Below are positions 22,022 to 31,904 of a stretch of DNA of 64,000 bases, one piece after another; position 1 is the first letter of the stretch, and each line of letters begins with the position of its first letter. The position numbers were made by a program, and so were the translations under genes. Under the pieces are notes generated by a model, which saw only the letters and a list, made by a program, of their open reading frames with translations, was not told the DNA's origin and ran no database searches. The stretch comes from Massospora cicadina (Eukaryota > Entomophthoromycota > Entomophthoromycetes > Entomophthorales > Entomophthoraceae), in the NCBI GenBank assembly GCA_022478985.1, contig JAKSZP010014863.1, forward strand, positions 18,283 to 82,282, written 5' to 3'.

Positions 22022-22858
22022 TTAGGCTACTTCCTTGGCCGCAGCCCTGTGGGCCTGCTTGGCCTTCTTCCGCTCTTGCGGGGAAATAGGCTTTACCAGT
22101 AGATAGCAGCCTTGTGCTCCCCATGGGAAAGCCTCTTTGGTGCTTGCAGTTGGTTTGTAGTGCGCCTCTCCACTGGCCATGGCTGCCGAGGGATGCTCTT
22201 GGAATGCAACGCCCTCCTTGGTGGGGCATGCATGTGCCTTATGGCTGAACGCGTCACAGTGGGTGCAGATGGGGGGCGCGCTGTCCACGCTTACCCAGAA
22301 AGGGTGGTTGGTATGCCCTTTGATATTAATAAAAGTGGAGTGCAGGATCTGGGTTAGGTCCTTCGCAATCTCCTCAGTTGGGGTCAGAACTGCAATGGCT
22401 TTGCCAGTGCACAGGTGTGGCATCAGCATAAAGCGTTGCATCTCAAAAGATTGTATTTTGCTGTAGATGGTGAGACCATCTTTCAGGTGTTGCTCCAAAA
22501 TGTCACGTTTTACCGTAGTAGGCAAAAAGTCAAACGTGAGGAAAATTTGGTTGGATTTTGTCCATCTGGTGCATTTGGTTTTTATGACCCGTTTCCCTTT
22601 GGGGAGGTCAATCACTATGCGCACTGCAGCAGCCTTGTCTGCTGCCTCCTTGTTTTTGAAACCTAGGTCCAGCCAACTGCGTGACATGGAGTGAGGTGTG
22701 ACATACACCGCAGTCAGGAAAAAGGTGTGCACATCTCCACAAATTTTTCCCATAAAGCTGTTTGTTGGATGTCCAGAAACATGCGGACTCTGTATTCCAC
22801 CGCCAAAAGTGGCTGGGAGTGCGGCGTGTTGATGTACTGGTTGCATCATGCTTACCAA
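22022..22858 (-). pseudogene. LINE2c ORF1 (RRM-like plus CCHC knuckle), longest surviving part
   Basis: A 278-codon open stretch, the best preserved LINE2 ORF1 in the window. Order: an AVYVTPHSMSRSWLDLGF block (residues about 50-67), KEAADKAAAVRIVIDLPKGK, LTFDFLPTTVKRDIL, the LCTGKAIAVLTP block, then a CX2CX4HX4C knuckle (CTHCDAFSHKAHAC, about residue 210). A basic C-terminal KPISPQERKKAKQAHRAAAK follows. The protein should bind element RNA. The true N-terminus may lie further upstream (a 5' leader continues to 23095). The frame stops at 22022, and downstream C-terminal sequence seen in LINE2e is degraded here. Confidence 0.85.
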
Positions 22859-23095
22859 GCGAGGATTTCTAGGGAAATAGTGACCGCCAGTTTTTAAAAA
22901 AATTCTATCCCGCCAGTTTCTCTGGGGCGTTTTAGAACGTTTGAGGCTGTGGGCCTACCACCTGCTCCTCTTACCTTACTTGCCCAACTGCTCCCTGACA
23001 TGGGCGCAGACTAATCTCCTCTGTGAGTTTATCAAACTAGATTCAGACTTGAATTGCATAGGTTGCAAAAGTGATTGCAACGAGAGAGAAAAGTT

Positions 23096-23107
23096 TTGGC
23101 CACTCTT
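23096..23107 (+). repeat. Target-site duplication, right copy, LINE2c
   Basis: TTGGCCACTCTT, the partner of 14259-14270. Confidence 0.8.
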
Positions 23108-23987
23108 TTTACATATTCCCAATATTATTTTTGAATTGAACCAAAATTCCATGAACAATCATGTGTCAGACTATCGTGGATGGAGTATGTCTAAATTTAG
23201 AAATTTTTTAAAAGTTTAAGAAGATAAAAGATTAAGCAGCTAATCAGGGCTTGCCTCATCATTCATTCCTACCACAAACCTTGTAGCAGTCTTGTGATTA
23301 TGGCCCTTCCCCAAGAGAAAACTCAGGAATAACTCACAACTAGAGAGGATACCACAATTTGTGGTATCCCAAGAATAACACAGCCGCTCATCAATGTCCT
23401 TCCCTTTTTAAAGGCCAGTCCCCTCACAAGTGAGAGCACTGACATGAATTGTTCTCTTATTCCCATCTTTAGTAAAAATACTCACTACCCAATGCTTACT
23501 GTTTCCATTTTTGAAAAGCATTTTGTGCATCATGACATGCATTGCAGCCAACATGCACAAAATTAAACAGATTACCCTTAGTCGGATAAAAGGCTTAGGG
23601 CCTTAATATTATTAGTCACTTGGTGCCTCGGGTGGTTCCACAAGAACTATGCAGTGCTAAACAACGTGAACTTTGGCTCACCTGGTCCTAACACATATTC
23701 ATCTATCTTCTATATATAATGAATAATAATCTGAGCTAATTTAACTTATTGTCTAACATCATAAAATTATTTAGGATTTATATGTTTCTAGAATGTTATA
23801 ACATATAGTTTATATACTAACTCTTTTTTTATTTTATATAATGAGAATGCTAATTTAATAGAAGAGTGGTTTTTAAATTAATAAAATAATATATATCATG
23901 GCCTCATAAAAAGAATCAAATGAGATAATCAAGCCACTGTGCATAATTGGATGTTAATTATACAATATAAGTTAAGCTTTGCATTTA
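23108..23987. other. Unassigned sequence between LINE2c and ORF1-only copy A
   Basis: About 880 bp with no long frame and no recognisable element. The only structure I see is a perfect short hairpin at 23347-23369. The stretch ends in an (AAATTT)-like run near 23985-24005 that belongs to the ORF1-only tail. Confidence 0.5.
23347..23369. other. Perfect 11-bp inverted repeat with a 1-nt spacer
   Basis: GGATACCACAA, one T, then TTGTGGTATCC. It is flanked by no recognised gene. It could be part of an old LTR or a chance palindrome. Confidence 0.6.
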
Positions 23988-25895
23988 AATTTAAATTTAA
24001 ATTTACATTTAGATTTCAAGTTATGTTGATCAGGGGATGGACATTAACAAAACGGAAGAACCAAAATGAACTAAACTGAACATGACCTACCACCCAAAAT
24101 GAGCAGCTAGACACACAAAACGAGAATCACAACCAACCAGATGGTACAGTGGCAAGACGCTTAACCCACCATGGCAGAAGGGGAATTGGATCAGTGGGCT
24201 CATCCGTGGGTTTCTCATCATCATACAGAGTGTGGGATAAGGCAGAGAGAAAGGGTGTGGGGTTATCAGCAATATGTGGGGCAAGTTTGCAGAGGGCTAG
24301 TTGCTTGGATAAATTGTTTTAAGCATAAATTGCACCTAAGTAAGTGGACAAGCATTTTTCTGCTTGAATGCGGATGGCAGGAAGTTGGGACAGTAAAGTG
24401 GAGGTAGTGCGGTTACTATTGGTTTTAATTTCAAAGTGGAAATCACTTTATGAATGGCATCCATGACATGTTTGTAAAACTGAATAAAGCCATTTTTGCT
24501 CTGTGGGGTCAAGTTTGGGGCGAGATTTGGAGGAGGGAGACTTTGGAAATATTACTGCTGTGTAGACAATAGCATTCTGGAGGAAATGTGTTTTAGGTTG
24601 GGCAGTAGCTGCCAAAGAGAAATGATGTTGGGTGAATAACAAATAATCATTTGGCCATGAGGCATAAAAGCGCCAAGGGATCTCAATGAGAGTTTGTAAC
24701 GGGATAAATTCTTCCATGTTGAGTTCAGAGGCTTCAATCAATTACCCATTTCGTCAGTTTCATCCAATGAGGTCCATGGGTTCATGTCATAAAAATCCTC
24801 ATTTTCCACAATAGGAGTGGCTGAGGCTGAAGAATGGGTTGGGGCACTGGATTGAACCAGTGTTCAAGCTGATTCATGATTGGTGGGAGCATTGGTGGCA
24901 CCAGGCTTAGCATGGCCTGATTGTCTGCTGCAGGTGTGGGAGCAACAGATTTTGAAGGGGGTAGGATTTCGCCTTATTCTAAGAGGGCTGTGGGCAGTCA
25001 GCAGATAAGGAGCTGGTGGCCAAGTCTGCCAAGGCGGCGGAAACACCAAGGTATGGGAAGCTATGCTTTGAGTAATCCAACTCAAAGAAGGAAGAACAGA
25101 TGGTCCTCCCACCCTTAACAAGGGCCCAGAATGGGTGGTCATGGGCAGTCACATTAAAGGCGCAAGGGGAAGCTGCTCCACAGTGTTAGTAAATCTAGGG
25201 CTGATTGTGGCAGATGCCTGAGGAACAGTGAGGTGTGTGGCTCCGTGGGGGACCACAAATTGAAGGATGGGTTCAGCGCCGTAGGCTGCCAAACCTTCCA
25301 TCAGCTCCTGATGGAGCACCGTAGGGGGAAGGTGAGTGGGCAACCCAGCAAACTGAACCACAAATGTGGTGTCTGCGGGGAGCTGGGTGTGCATTGTGGG
25401 AATTAAGGTGCCCTGGAAAACCAGGGGCACAGTTGCTGCAGTGGCGGCATCAGCTTCACATGTGAAACCTAGATCAAAGTATCCTTTATAATGGCAGAAA
25501 TCGCTGACCCCGGTGGGTTGCATCACCGCCTGTACCATTTTGATACTGGCTTTATCCACATATGGGAACAACTTCCCATACTTAACCTGAAGGATGTAAA
25601 GCATATAAGAGCAGGGGAGTATGAGAGCAGTAAGGCACCACCTGGTATTGTGTGAGGTGGATGGCAAGATCCTTAGGTGGGACAAACTGACCCAAATATT
25701 TGTTATGACTGGATGAACCAGTCCAAGCCGTTTTCCCCAAAATGGAAAACGTTGGGTGGAATCCCGCCGCTGCCCCACACAGGAGCAGCAGGCGGTGATG
25801 ACGTGGACATCAGAGGGTCAGTGTCATGGCTAATTAAATTGCAATTGGTTTTTTAATTTAAATTAAAATTTTCTTGAAAGTGTTCAAGCGGAAAG
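23988..25895 (-). mobile_element. ORF1-only element, copy A (minus)
   Basis: About 1.9 kb. The 3' tail is at 24011-24050: minus strand AATGTCCATCCCCTGATCA, matching the LINE2 tail, followed by an AAATTT-rich end. The 5' end is near 25895 (minus CTTTCCGCTTGAACACTTTC). A decayed TSD is plausible: TAAGCTTTGCATTT at 23973-23986 against TAAGTTTTGTATTT at 25896-25909 (12 of 14). It carries one ORF1-like gene and no endonuclease or reverse transcriptase. Same family as copies B (26104), C (31905) and D (60888). Confidence 0.8.
24448..25810 (-). pseudogene. ORF1-like protein of ORF1-only copy A, broken
   Basis: ATG at 25810 opens the family N-terminus (MSTSSPPAAPVWGSGGI). A long open stretch at 25778-25149 holds FCHYKGYFDLGFTCEADAAT, FVVQFAGLPTHLPPTVLHQ and ELMEGLAAYGAEPILQFVVP, the same order as the RRM-like region of LINE2 ORF1. 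The zinc-knuckle position reads CSSFFELDYSKHSFP and has lost its Cys/His pattern. C-terminal frames at 25142-24864 and 24741-24448 are shifted. Inferred role: RNA binding. A stop and frameshifts inactivate it. Confidence 0.75.
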
Positions 25896-26086
25896 TAAGT
25901 TTTGTATTTTATTTATTAGGAAAAAAGTTTCTATATTTATACTCTATTATAAAGATAAAAATTTGTTTTAATAAGACAAATGTATTATATAAAATGATAT
26001 TTATTTGAAAAGTTACAATAGTAAAAAAACTAATCTTATTGTAAGATACCTATAATGTTATTAGGTATGAAGTTTTATACAACTAG

Positions 26087-26103
26087 ATTAGCTGTCAATC
26101 TCT
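26087..26103 (+). repeat. Target-site duplication, left copy, ORF1-only B
   Basis: ATTAGCTGTCAATCTCT, an exact 17-bp match to 28027-28043. Confidence 0.92.
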
Positions 26104-28026
26104 TTTATTTAACCAAGGTAAACTGACCAGGAGATGGACATTACCAAACTAAAACTTAAACTAAAAATAACGTAACTAATTGATTCAAACAAAAGGACTA
26201 AATGAGCGATTGAAGGAATCACACTGAACAAAACTAACCAGGTGGCAGCTGAAACTGCTTATCCCTCAATGGCGGAAGTGGAGGGGGGATTGATGGGTAC
26301 TTCTTCATCAGCAGCTATCTCTTACCAGAGTAGGGTGCATGTCAAGGAAGGTAGCAAGGGCATCAGGACATCGGCGGTATGTGGTTCAATATTACTGATG
26401 ATTGGTACTTCCAAGTAATTGCCAACCATAAAAATGGCAGTAATATATTCAGCTAAAGCTATTACGGCTTTAATGCAGGTATCTGGTACTTTAACAAACG
26501 TTGTAATGTTGGTTCAGGTGATCTTAGCTTTCAGATTCTGTGCTACAGTTACCACGTTCTGGATAACATTGGTGACATTTTTGTAAAGTTGCTTTATATT
26601 AATCTTACTTTTTGGAGTAAGATTTTCAGGGATAACAGGAGGTTGAATTCCTCCTACAAGAACTACCACTGATTTAGCGGTGGCTTTGTGGAGGGGACGG
26701 CAATCTGGTGTGGCGGCTGCTTCTACTGCAAGCTGGTGGTCGCTGTGGAATGTTTCAGAGTTTGTCTTTGAGCATATAAATGAGGGGGAATTCTGCATTT
26801 CATTTTGCATTTCAGAACCGGTCAACTTTCAGCAATGGTTCTTCAATAATATTACCTGATTCATCAAATTTCATCTAAAAACTCCCATGGGTTCTGGAAA
26901 AATTTGAATTGGGGAATTGGCGTATGGTTGAGGATTGGTTGATTTGTTGGATGTTGCATGGGATCAGACTGGGGTCCAATCCTGCGCTTGATTGGAAGAG
27001 TCATGCGTGGCACTGGGGTGTGGTGGAGGTTAATTGGTGGCTGCAGGTGCAGCTGCAGCAACAGGCTTTGGGGGAGTGGGAGGTAGGATCATACCCCATG
27101 CCAGAATTGGCGCAGGGTGGGCGCCAGATTGGTGGCCGTTAGATGAACTATCAGTGTCTTCAGAAGCTGCTAGATATGGTCACTTGCGTTTTGAGTGGTC
27201 TAACTCAAAACAGGACGGACAAATCATCCATACGCCCTTGACATAGGCCCAGAATGGATGGTTGGTGGCAGATGTGATAGTGGCGCAAGGGGGAATTGAT
27301 GGGGCATTTTTGTTTGTTTCATGGATGATCGTGGCATACACCTGAGACCCAGCGAGGCGTGTGGCCCCATTTGGGACCACAAATTGCAAGATGGGGTTGG
27401 AGCCATAGGCTAACAAACTGTCCATCAGCTCCTGGTGGAGCACCTCAGGTGAAGGTGGGTAGGAAAACCAGCAAACTGAACCACCAAGGTGGTGTTTGCT
27501 GGGAGCCAGGTGCATGTTGTTGGGAAAGATGTATCCTGGAAGACTGGGGGTACCATTACCGCAGTGGCAGCATCAGCTTCACAAGTGAAGCCAATATCAA
27601 AACACCCTTATAGGGGCAGAAGTCAATAAAACAGGCTAGTGTCATCACCACCTGAGCCATTTTGATAATGGCTTGGACATTGTATTGGAAAAATTTCCCA
27701 TATTTGACCATAAGGCTTAAATGCATGTTGCTTTGAGGGAGCACCAGGGGGCAGTGGGGCACCACTTGGGATTGAGCGAGGTGAGCGTTGAGATCCTTGG
27801 GAGGAATGAATCATCCCATGGGTTTGGTATGACTGGGTGAGCCAGTCCAAGCACGTTTTCCTGTCAGATGGAAAATGGTAGGTGGAGTTTCGCTGCTGTC
27901 CCACACTGGGGCAGCCAGCGGGGAATCCAATGACATCAGAGAGAAACTACCATGTGTGATTAGATTTTACTTTTATTAGCTGTAAAAATTGCTCAGAAAG
28001 CTACACCAAGCAGAAAGCGACTTAAA
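26104..28026 (-). mobile_element. ORF1-only element, copy B, full length (minus)
   Basis: 1,923 bp bounded by an exact 17-bp TSD, which defines both ends of this family. The minus strand begins TTTAAGTCGCTTTCTGCTTG. An ORF1-like gene follows, then a roughly 400-bp 3' UTR. The tail at 26104-26145 reads TGTCCATCTCCTGGTCAG, then TTTACCTTGGTTAAATAAAA. The LINE2b tail has GGTAATGCCTATCCCCCAGT, then CGGCTTGCCTTGGTTAAATA. There is no room for an endonuclease or reverse transcriptase, and none is seen. It is a complete non-autonomous retroposon encoding a single gag-like protein. Confidence 0.88.
26514..27936 (-). pseudogene. ORF1-like protein of ORF1-only copy B, about 474 codons when in frame
   Basis: ATG at 27936 starts MSLDSPLAAPVWDSSETPP, the conserved MSxDPxxAxPVW N-terminus of the family. 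Next come a FCPYKGV...ASLVKL block (shifted), a LPP-VLHQELMDSLLAYGSNPI block and QFVVPNGATRLA. A knuckle with intact spacing follows (CPSCFELDHSKRKC, about 27220-27180). The C-terminus contains FHSDHQLAVEAAATPD and a helical tail (QLYKNVTNVIQNVV) ending at 26514. Small indels split it into frames at 27765-27556, 27515-27180 and 26825-26514. It resembles LINE2 ORF1 in order (RRM-like, HPFWxxV, CCHC) but has its own N- and C-terminal parts. Confidence 0.78.
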
Positions 28027-28043
28027 ATTAGCTGTCAATCTCT
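28027..28043 (+). repeat. Target-site duplication, right copy, ORF1-only B
   Basis: ATTAGCTGTCAATCTCT, the exact partner of 26087-26103. Confidence 0.92.
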
Positions 28044-28650
28044 AATTCAGGACTTCAGTTTGACTAAGTACGCTTATCAAGCTTCTTTCATATGAATTAA
28101 ATAAATAATCATTGAAAAGTATATGTGCTAATTTTTTAATTATTTGATTAATAAATTATATCTGTAATGATTGAAAATGTCCAACCTTTTGATCGTCACC
28201 TTGCTTTAGGATTAAACCAAAACATTGACGCCAAAATTATGTCAGAATTGAGATTGACTCTTAAAAGTAACTGTTTTGACTTCATACACTGACCAGTCCA
28301 ACCCTGAATTTAGGATATCTCAAAGTGATGAAAAGATGAAACAGGTAATTTAGGATTATGACCCTGCAATTAGCCTAGCTTTATGTATTACAAAGTTAAG
28401 TATGTGGACAATTTCAATACCAGGATATTTGGTGCTATGAACAACAAAAAAAACGACAGAGTATTTGGGGGATCAAGCCCCAAAAACCCAACGTTTTTGT
28501 TAAAAATACAAAAACTTGATTTGTCATGGATACCAGGTAATACAAGGCAAGGCGGCCCTGAGGCTACCAGAGAGACCCATGCAAGGGCAGAGAATGAAAA
28601 AGAATTCTGAAATGAGTTAAAAATTGTGTGGGTTCAGCGTTTAAGGTCAC
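28044..28650. other. Sequence outside the gypsy-1 left LTR, no gene recognised
   Basis: About 600 bp of moderately AT-rich DNA. One 75-codon frame (28383-28610) has no recognisable motif and I do not call it a gene. The last five bases (GTCAC) are the left side of the gypsy-1 insertion site. Confidence 0.5.
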
Positions 28651-29223
28651 TGTTAAGATTCTGATATGACTGGACAATAAGCTCCAAATAGCTGTGGCAG
28701 ATTGGGTGAGATTGACCATAACAGAGTAATATAATGAAATTTTTGAGATCTCCTCAAAATATTGGCGATAGGTAGTACTGAGCTTTGGACAAATAATTAT
28801 TGGTTCACCTCCAAATAAGGCAATAAGGTGATGTTGACGTACAACAAGAATTTAGTAGATCGCCTCAGAATAAGGCGGTAGTGAATTTAAGACAAGTAAA
28901 CTGATAAACTAATGAGAATATGGTGGAACTAAATAGTCTAAGAAAAAGGGTTGCTATTGACCAAAGTCACTAATATATAAGTGAGATGAGAAGATTGAAA
29001 TGAGAGGATTGTAGTAGAAAAGAGAGCGGAGCAGAGAGTATCTGCTGTTAAAATAATAAGTTTAATAAAGAGGCGTTGTTGGAGCAATTGCTCCATATTT
29101 TATCATATTTATTAAGTGTGTTCCAAGGATGGAAATCTTTTATATTATCTGTCCAATTGATCAGTGGGCTCAACCATGTGAAAACTCTTCCAGCATATTG
29201 CAAATATTGCCAGTATTATAACA
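28651..29223 (+). repeat. gypsy-1 5' LTR
   Basis: 573 bp, TGTTAAGATTC to TATTATAACA. It holds three imperfect copies of a CCTC...AAGGCGATA hairpin motif (about 28745-28772, 28803-28828, 28857-28880), a TATA-like ATATATAAGTG near 28971, AATAAAG near 29064 and the perfect palindrome GGAGCAATTGCTCC at 29081-29094. Interior sequence starts at 29224 with GTGGTGCTCACTACAAGG, a possible primer-binding site. Confidence 0.9.
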
Positions 29224-29283
29224 GTGGTGCTCACTACAAGGGACCTATTAAACAACTATAGAAAATTAAAAATTCTCCAGTTG

Positions 29284-30480
29284 CCAGCTGTGTCGCTACA
29301 GACCTGCACAGACAGGGAACTTCACAGCATGCCACGACAGCTGAATATGCTGAACTCAAAGTTGTTTTGAACGTGATGCTCAAGAAGCAGGATGAGCTCC
29401 TTCAGGAGTGGAATGACGTAATGAACCAGCTTGACAACACGTTCAGTCAAATGTGGATTCTTGGGCAACAAAACAGGCAACTCTCTAATTGCTTGGATGA
29501 CACTACTGAATGACTGCATTTCTCAGAGCAGAAGTTGGACAGTACCTCCCAGCCCCCTTATTGGGAAGTAGATGAGTAATAAGGGGCTGTTTGGGGAGAA
29601 CTGTATTATAGAGAATATGACCCTGTTTACCCAGTCAAGGAGCTTTTCGCTGAAACTGCAGGCAGCATGAGCTACTCTATACAGGAGGGCAGCTCCAGAG
29701 ATTATGTATCAGAGAGCCAATTCCCCCAAGTGATGGCTGTACTGCCACCAAAGGGACCCACTCTACCTCTGAATCAGCGGAAAGGCCATCTGATGCTGGG
29801 CCTACTGGACCAGCTCCTCATTGATACTGCTTATGGGTCTTGACCCATCTCTCAGTATGCTCCATAGGTTTGCATCTATGAGCGGGAGGAGGAAGTTTGA
29901 TTGATAAACTGCCTCCAATTGATTGCAATGGGAATATCCACAGCTTCTTTAGAAGATTTGAGTTTGCAGCGGAAGGAGCCTTAGCTAGGTGTAAAGCTAA
30001 ATTGTCAGTATCCGCCTTAGAAGTTGAGTGCTGATCAAGTCACCTACTATCTTCACAGCTTCTCGTTACATAACATGAAGTGAAGAATACTGGCTGCGGT
30101 TGTTAGGAGGTACTGCAAAGATGTTGCAGTGGAAGTCTAAGTTCTTGGCCATTGATTACAGCATAATGAGACCCTCATTGCATTCTCTGACTGATTTATG
30201 GCGGAAGCCCAAGTGTTAACTGGGGCAGGGACTTTATACAATTCTGATGTGTGCATTCCAATGACCTTTGTGGTAAAGACATAACACAAGCTTTACAATG
30301 TCATAACTCCAATTTTAGAGGATGATGTACCCCTGCTCAAAATTGTCCAGTTTTTGTGCCATCTATCCAATACCTTCCCCCCACCCAATACAGAGTTGAA
30401 ACATACCGCCACTGTCACTAGACCTTCTTATTTAAGGGACTTATACTGTTATGTTCAGATTTCGCCAAGTAACCCCCAGC
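29284..30480 (+). pseudogene. gypsy-1 gag-like region, degraded
   Basis: Plus-strand frames in shifting register after the 5' LTR. They include a helical, glutamine- and lysine-rich stretch (AELKVVLNVMLKKQDELLQE, about 29348-29407), then a gag-like piece near 29912-30000 (CNGNIHSFFRRFEFAAEGAL) and LIAFSDxFMAEAQVLTGAGT near 30175-30235. Position right after the LTR and the FxxxFE pattern fit a capsid protein. No zinc knuckle is visible. Many stops are present. The assignment rests mainly on position. Confidence 0.5.
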
Positions 30481-31904
30481 TGTTTAACTTCTAATTTGAA
30501 CCAGCTTAGAATAGTTTGTAAAAGCTCAACTACTGATCTGGGCCTAATTATGCCAACTATCAGCAGTTAACCTATTGGCCTTTCCTGGTTAAATAATTGC
30601 CAACAATCAAATCATCAGCCAGGCCCATCTTATAAGAACTAAGGATGCGGAATCTAAGGGGTAAATTGTTTTATATGAGTTCATCATGGCCACCATGCCC
30701 AGAGTTGCCCTAACCGTTGGGTTCACTATGTACAACAGGATCAATACTACCAGGGAAAAGATGGAGTGGAGCAGAGATGGGACTCTTTACCTCCACTATT
30801 AAAACCCCAAACATCCCACCTGAAACTATCATAGTATATTCAGAAGAAGTCCCTCAGTACAATGATCAGTTTTTATATCAGCAGCCTGTTGAATGGCTGA
30901 CTGGATATAAATCGTTGGTAATTATAAATCAAAAATATCCTAAGTATATCCAAACTTGGGATTCAGGGCATATCGATTCTACTTAATAATATTCAACTAT
31001 GATGACATGGGCACGGGGGCTTTGTTGGTTTTTTGACCTATAATAATAGCTGACTAAATGAATCGGGCACATGAGCTTTTTTGGTCTATGTCAAAATTAG
31101 TTTTAAATGCCAATTGAGTTTTTGATTTAATTAATTACTAATTATTGGTATGAATTGCCTTGGTATGTGCTGCCAATTGCTTGAGATGAGTACCAGTTCA
31201 GCTATTTGCAGACGTGTTAGAAAAGCTGTCTTGAGTATATTTCTGAGTTTGAGACCAACTCTGAGACATTTGGAATGTCTCGAGTTGAATGGATTGTAGA
31301 CCCTCAAATGAACTCGTTACTTTCTCTGGCCAAGTGCCATTGAAATTGAGGCGTCATGGGTAAAATGTGGTGAACATTGAACCCTATAAATTATCCCAAG
31401 TTAATACTAATAAAAAAGGCAAATATTCCTACAGTTCTATAATTTAATTTATAAGCTTTTGTATTAATACTTTACGTTGTATTAAGTTGAGGATTTACTT
31501 GGGATCAGGAAGATCAGGGCAGCATGCTATCGTCTAAGTAATGACAGAATAATACAACTTCAAGTAGAATTACCAAGGAGTTATATCTTAACTATAGTCA
31601 CCATCTGGTCTGTTGTCTTCATAAAATAGACGTTTAAAACAACATCTTAACTCATAAGAAGAACCAGTCATCCTCAATAAACCAAAAATTCAACACAGCC
31701 AGTCAGAGGGGTAAACATACTGACATGAGCACAAACCTAGGCCATAGCAGAAGAAGGACCTCAGGAGCAACCAAAGCTGTACGCCTGTTAAATGTTTGAC
31801 CAAGCCTTTTCAGATGAACTGGACCCAGTCTCAGATGCACCTTCCCTGAAAGGTGTAAACGTCGCCCTCCCAGTAGACACTATCACCAAAGAATACCCCA
31901 AGTT
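30481..31904. other. Degraded gypsy-1 interior without clear coding signal
   Basis: About 1.4 kb with short frames only (for example 30717-30986 and 31792-31980) and no motif I recognise. By position it should be the end of gag or the region before the protease of gypsy-1. The right end joins ORF1-only copy C. Confidence 0.4.

Larger units (their letters stand above)
14271..23095 (-). mobile_element. LINE2c, full-length copy split by an LTR element
   Basis: Non-LTR retrotransposon on the minus strand. It begins at 23095 with AACTTTTCTCTCTCGTTGCA and ends at 14271 with the LINE2 tail (GTCTGTCCCATGGTCGGCC, then TTCTCCACAATAAATTTTC). Without the nested 14671-18233 insert and its 5-bp duplication it is about 5.26 kb, matching the 5.29 kb of LINE2b. 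The protein continues across the insert: SPLPPSLHALV ends on the right side and VAIAMWTIHKIVLNAI resumes on the left, as in the uninterrupted LINE2a. A 12-bp TSD flanks the whole. Confidence 0.92.

Noticed and set aside
23347..23369. Perfect short palindrome as a possible operator or transposon end.
   Set aside because: No second copy, no adjacent gene and no target duplication, so I list it only as a structure without function.
24134..24190. tRNA-like A box (TGGTACAGTGG) and weak B-box-like sequence on the plus strand.
   Set aside because: The same stretch is part of the 3' UTR of ORF1-only copies A, B and C, where the box sequences are not kept. The B box matches poorly. I treat it as chance.
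28383..28610. 75-codon frame outside the gypsy-1 LTR.
   Set aside because: No motif, no repeat partner and no supporting context.
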